From Anaerolineae bacterium (lineage in GTDB: Bacteria; Chloroflexota; Anaerolineae; B4-G1; DUEL01): DNA of 9,509 nucleotides. The position numbers and the translations under genes were made by a program. The notes under the pieces were generated by a model. That model saw only the letters and a program-made list of their open reading frames with translations, was not told the DNA's origin and searched no databases. The stretch lies in NCBI GenBank assembly GCA_016926575.1, contig JAFGOJ010000154.1, positions 1 to 9,509 of the forward strand. Direction: 5' to 3'. Positions 8,151 to 9,509 of this stretch are shown piece after piece (position 1 is the first letter of the stretch; each line of letters opens with the position of its first letter).

Positions 8151-8294
8151 AACCGCGTACTCTACTGCCCCATCAGCCCGGGCTATTTCTCCCCGGAGAA
8201 CGTCCGCTGTATGCTGCGCTGGGCCGAGCACGGCGTCCCTGTCACACTATTGAGCGTGGCGGCTGAAACGGCTCTACCCGAATTTTTAGCATAG
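8151..8294 (+). pseudogene. Decayed coding fragment, possibly MttB-type methyltransferase
   Basis: A 47-codon open stretch bounded by TAG at 8148-8150 and TAG at 8292-8294, with no usable start or ribosome binding site. Codons from about 8175 to 8245 end almost only in G or C, as in real genes here; after that the third positions turn A/T-rich and coding character fades. The peptide SPGYFSPENVRCMLRWAEHGVPV resembles the 'sPL..spe....ml.fAe.GiPv' segment of the trimethylamine:corrinoid methyltransferase (MttB) family. I infer a remnant of such a gene, truncated on both sides. The match is short, made by eye, and could be chance. A remnant of this kind would fit beside a nickel/CODH maturation operon, because both belong to corrinoid and C1 metabolism. 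Confidence 0.35.
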
Positions 8295-8344
8295 ACAATG
8301 CAGTAGTTTGTCCCCAAGGTTTCCCCCTCAAGCCTCATTTTCAT

Positions 8345-8383
8345 GACACTTTCGAGACACTGATGATGTATCATCGTATCATC
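8345..8383. repeat. Cluster of short direct and inverted repeats
   Basis: GACACT occurs at 8345-8350 and 8356-8361, 11 bases apart, about one helical turn. GTATCATC is repeated head to tail at 8368-8375 and 8376-8383. GATGAT at 8362-8367 and ATCATC at 8370-8375 also form an inverted repeat with a 2-base gap. The cluster overlaps the likely promoter of the downstream operon and looks like a protein-binding site. Confidence 0.5.
8354..8382 (+). promoter_or_regulatory. Candidate promoter of the small-protein/fibre operon
   Basis: GAGACA (8354-8359, 4 of 6 matches to the -35 consensus) and TATCAT (8377-8382, 5 of 6 matches to the -10) have an ideal 17-bp spacer. A second TATCAT at 8369-8374 lacks a good partner. 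The predicted start near 8389 gives a leader of about 50 bases. It is embedded in the repeat cluster, so regulated expression is plausible. Confidence 0.35.
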
Positions 8384-8438
8384 TTTTCGCATCGGGCGCG
8401 CCTGGCAATGCCTGTGAGTGAGCAGGGAAGGAGGAGGT

Positions 8439-8660
8439 GTGAATGAGGGACGTCGTCAGAGCGATTCGTTCGTGCTGCGCATTTGGTGGGAGCGCGATCA
8501 GGAGGCGGAGGCCTGGCGCGGCTGGGTGCAGCACGCCGCGTCGGGCAGTTTCTGCTACTTTTGCTGTGTGAGCGATCTGCTGGCCTTTGTCGAAGCGCAT
8601 AGCGGCCCCTTGTCCTCAGGGACGAGGAGCAAACGCAATGCCGTGCAGGATATTCCGTGA
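8439..8660 (+). CDS. Small Trp/Cys-rich hypothetical protein
   Basis: A 73-residue protein of unknown function. The core, about residues 9-50, reads SFVLRIWWERD, WRGWVQH, SGSFCYFCCVSDLLAFVE. This is a compact alternating pattern of a beta strand, a WRG-V-H strand and a closing helix, resembling a small family of conserved hypothetical proteins that I associate with Chloroflexota. I cannot name it with certainty. Three Cys (two adjacent) and four Trp stand out; the last 20 residues look disordered. The start is taken as GTG 8439-8441 behind the GGAGGAGG run. The nearby ATG at 8443 is in another frame and gives a low-complexity Arg-rich peptide. The gene ends 12 bases before the fibre gene, so the two are likely co-transcribed. 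No signal peptide is present, so it should be cytoplasmic. Confidence 0.65.
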   Translation: MNEGRRQSDSFVLRIWWERDQEAEAWRGWVQHAASGSFCYFCCVSDLLAFVEAHSGPLSSGTRSKRNAVQDIP

Positions 8661-8672
8661 GAAAGGAGCAAG

Positions 8673-9509
8673 ATGAAAAAGAGAATGTTGAGCACAATTT
8701 TGGGCTTGTTGTTGATAGCGGCGCTGGGCGGGAGTTTCCTGACCGCGTGGCAAGAGGTGCAGGCGCAGGGGCCGTGGGAGCCACGTGCCCCCCTGGGGAC
8801 GGCGTTCACGTACCAGGGGCGGCTGCTGGACGGAGGGACGCCGGTAGAAGGAAACTGCGATTTCCGCTTTTCGCTCTACGACGTAGCAACAGGCGGAACC
8901 CCCATCGCCGGGCCGGTCACGGCGAGCACGGTGCCGGTGACGGATGGTTATTTCGGTGCCGAGATCGACTTTGGCGCAGACGCCTTTGACGGCTCGGCGC
9001 GCTACCTGGGCATCGAGGTGCTGTGCCCGTCCGGGACGGGCAGCTACGTGGCCATGACCAGCCGCGTCGCGCTGAGTCCGACACCCTACGCGCTGAACGC
9101 GGCGGGCGCGCCGTGGGCCGGGCTGACCGGGCTGCCGGCCGGGTTCGACGACGACGTGGACGACGTCGATGATACCGTCTCCTGGGCCGAGATCAGCGGC
9201 ATCGTCGGGGCGGTGGCCAACACCGTGGCGGCAGGAGACCACGACCACGATGCCACCTATGCTCCGCTGGGCCACACCCACGACGACCGTTACTACACCG
9301 AGACCGAACTGAGCACCAACACGGCGGCCCAGGTCCACTGGGACAACTTGACCAACGTGCCATCCGACCTGTCCGACGGCGATGACGACACCACCTACTC
9401 CGCCGGGACCGGGTTGAGCCTAGTCGGAACGACCTTTCACGTGGTGACGAGCACGATCCAGGCGCGGGTGAGCGGGACCTGCCCGGCCGGCTCGTCGATT
9501 CGCGTCATC
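8673..9509 (+). CDS. Secreted fibre-like surface protein, N-terminal part (3' end outside window)
   Basis: An exported protein, 279 residues visible and open at the right edge. It has a signal peptide (1 to about 32: MKKRML, a Leu-rich core, cleavage probably after VQAQ or nearby). Residues 44-141 form a beta-sandwich-like domain running from FTYQGRLLDGG through FRFSLYD to VALSPTPYALNA; this layout recurs at the N-terminus of long secreted Chloroflexota and planctomycete proteins. After it come repeat-like stretches seen in tail-fibre and adhesin stalks: PWAGLTGLPAGF, an Asp-rich run (159-167), the His-rich DHDHDATYAPLGHTHDDRYY (189-208, HxH pairs that could bind metal), WDNLTNVP and DTTYSAGTGLSL. 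RVSGTCPAGSSIRVI closes the visible part. The ATG at 8673-8675 has AAAGGAG 4 bases upstream. The role as an adhesin or surface stalk is inferred. The mosaic style suggests a large, variable protein. Confidence 0.85.
   Translation, partial: MKKRMLSTILGLLLIAALGGSFLTAWQEVQAQGPWEPRAPLGTAFTYQGRLLDGGTPVEGNCDFRFSLYDVATGGTPIAGPVTASTVPVTDGYFGAEIDFGADAFDGSARYLGIEVLCPSGTGSYVAMTSRVALSPTPYALNAAGAPWAGLTGLPAGFDDDVDDVDDTVSWAEISGIVGAVANTVAAGDHDHDATYAPLGHTHDDRYYTETELSTNTAAQVHWDNLTNVPSDLSDGDDDTTYSAGTGLSLVGTTFHVVTSTIQARVSGTCPAGSSIRVI

Larger units (their letters stand above)
8089..8438. other. 350-base region without an intact gene
   Basis: From left to right this holds the cooC leader and promoter, the decayed coding fragment, a more AT-rich stretch (about 8280-8350) with nothing I can name, and a cluster of short direct and inverted repeats (8345-8383) over a candidate promoter. 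It ends in the purine-rich ribosome site of the next gene. A perfect 10-bp palindrome, AGCCCGGGCT, lies at 8175-8184 inside the fragment. No RNA gene was recognised. Confidence 0.6.

Noticed and set aside
8188..8199. Small inverted repeat TCTCC-CC-GGAGA as a terminator or operator
   Set aside because: Five-bp arms are expected by chance in this composition, and it lies inside the coding-like remnant.
8443..8572. ATG frame at 8443 as the start of the small gene
   Set aside because: It gives an Arg-rich peptide that stops after about 42 codons, whereas the GTG 8439 frame gives a folded-looking WRG-type sequence.
8616..9338. 240-codon minus-strand frame opposite the fibre gene
   Set aside because: The plus-strand frame has a signal peptide, a ribosome site and recognisable fibre motifs; the minus frame is a compositional shadow.

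Overview
The window looks like a piece of a high-GC chromosome from a member of the Chloroflexota (Anaerolineae-like), most likely an environmental or metagenomic genome. This is an inference from style. Secreted proteins carry LysM and PA14 domains joined by Thr/Pro linkers. A surface-fibre protein begins with an 'FTYQGRL' domain. A CooC/CooT nickel-maturation pair is present. Most genes have strong GGAGG ribosome binding sites, and several promoters are close to the sigma-70 consensus. There are no RNA genes, insertion sequences, CRISPR arrays or phage modules.

Layout. (1) 1-1023, plus: 3' part of an acyl-CoA dehydrogenase gene cut by the window edge. It converges on the minus-strand block with only 4 bases between stop codons. 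(2) 1028-5429, minus: lepA (elongation factor 4), then a translationally coupled double zinc ribbon protein of unknown function, then a stand-alone SCP2 sterol-carrier protein with its own promoter, then a secreted LysM-LysM-PA14-PA14 protein. (3) 5430-5569: divergent promoter region between lepA and pepA. (4) 5570-7063, plus: M17 leucyl aminopeptidase (pepA) with all metal ligands and catalytic residues. (5) 7111-8088, minus: cooC and cooT, encoding a nickel-insertion ATPase and a small nickel-binding protein, with their own promoter. (6) 8089-8438: a gene-poor stretch with the cooC promoter, a decayed coding fragment that resembles the trimethylamine methyltransferase (MttB) family, and a cluster of short direct repeats over a candidate promoter. 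(7) 8439-9509, plus: a 73-residue Trp/Cys-rich hypothetical protein followed by the 5' part of a long secreted fibre-like protein that runs off the window.

How the genes work together. lepA and the zinc ribbon gene are clearly co-translated. cooC and cooT form a two-gene nickel cofactor unit, expected to serve a carbon monoxide dehydrogenase encoded elsewhere. The methyltransferase-like remnant beside them is the only local hint of C1 metabolism. The small protein and the fibre gene form a probable operon. Both intergenic hairpins (after the SCP2 gene and between pepA and cooT) have long GC stems but no T-tract. Most of the window is ordinary housekeeping. The parts that most deserve a second look are the CooC/CooT pair with the remnant beside it, the lepA-coupled zinc ribbon protein, and the repeat-marked promoter of the fibre operon.
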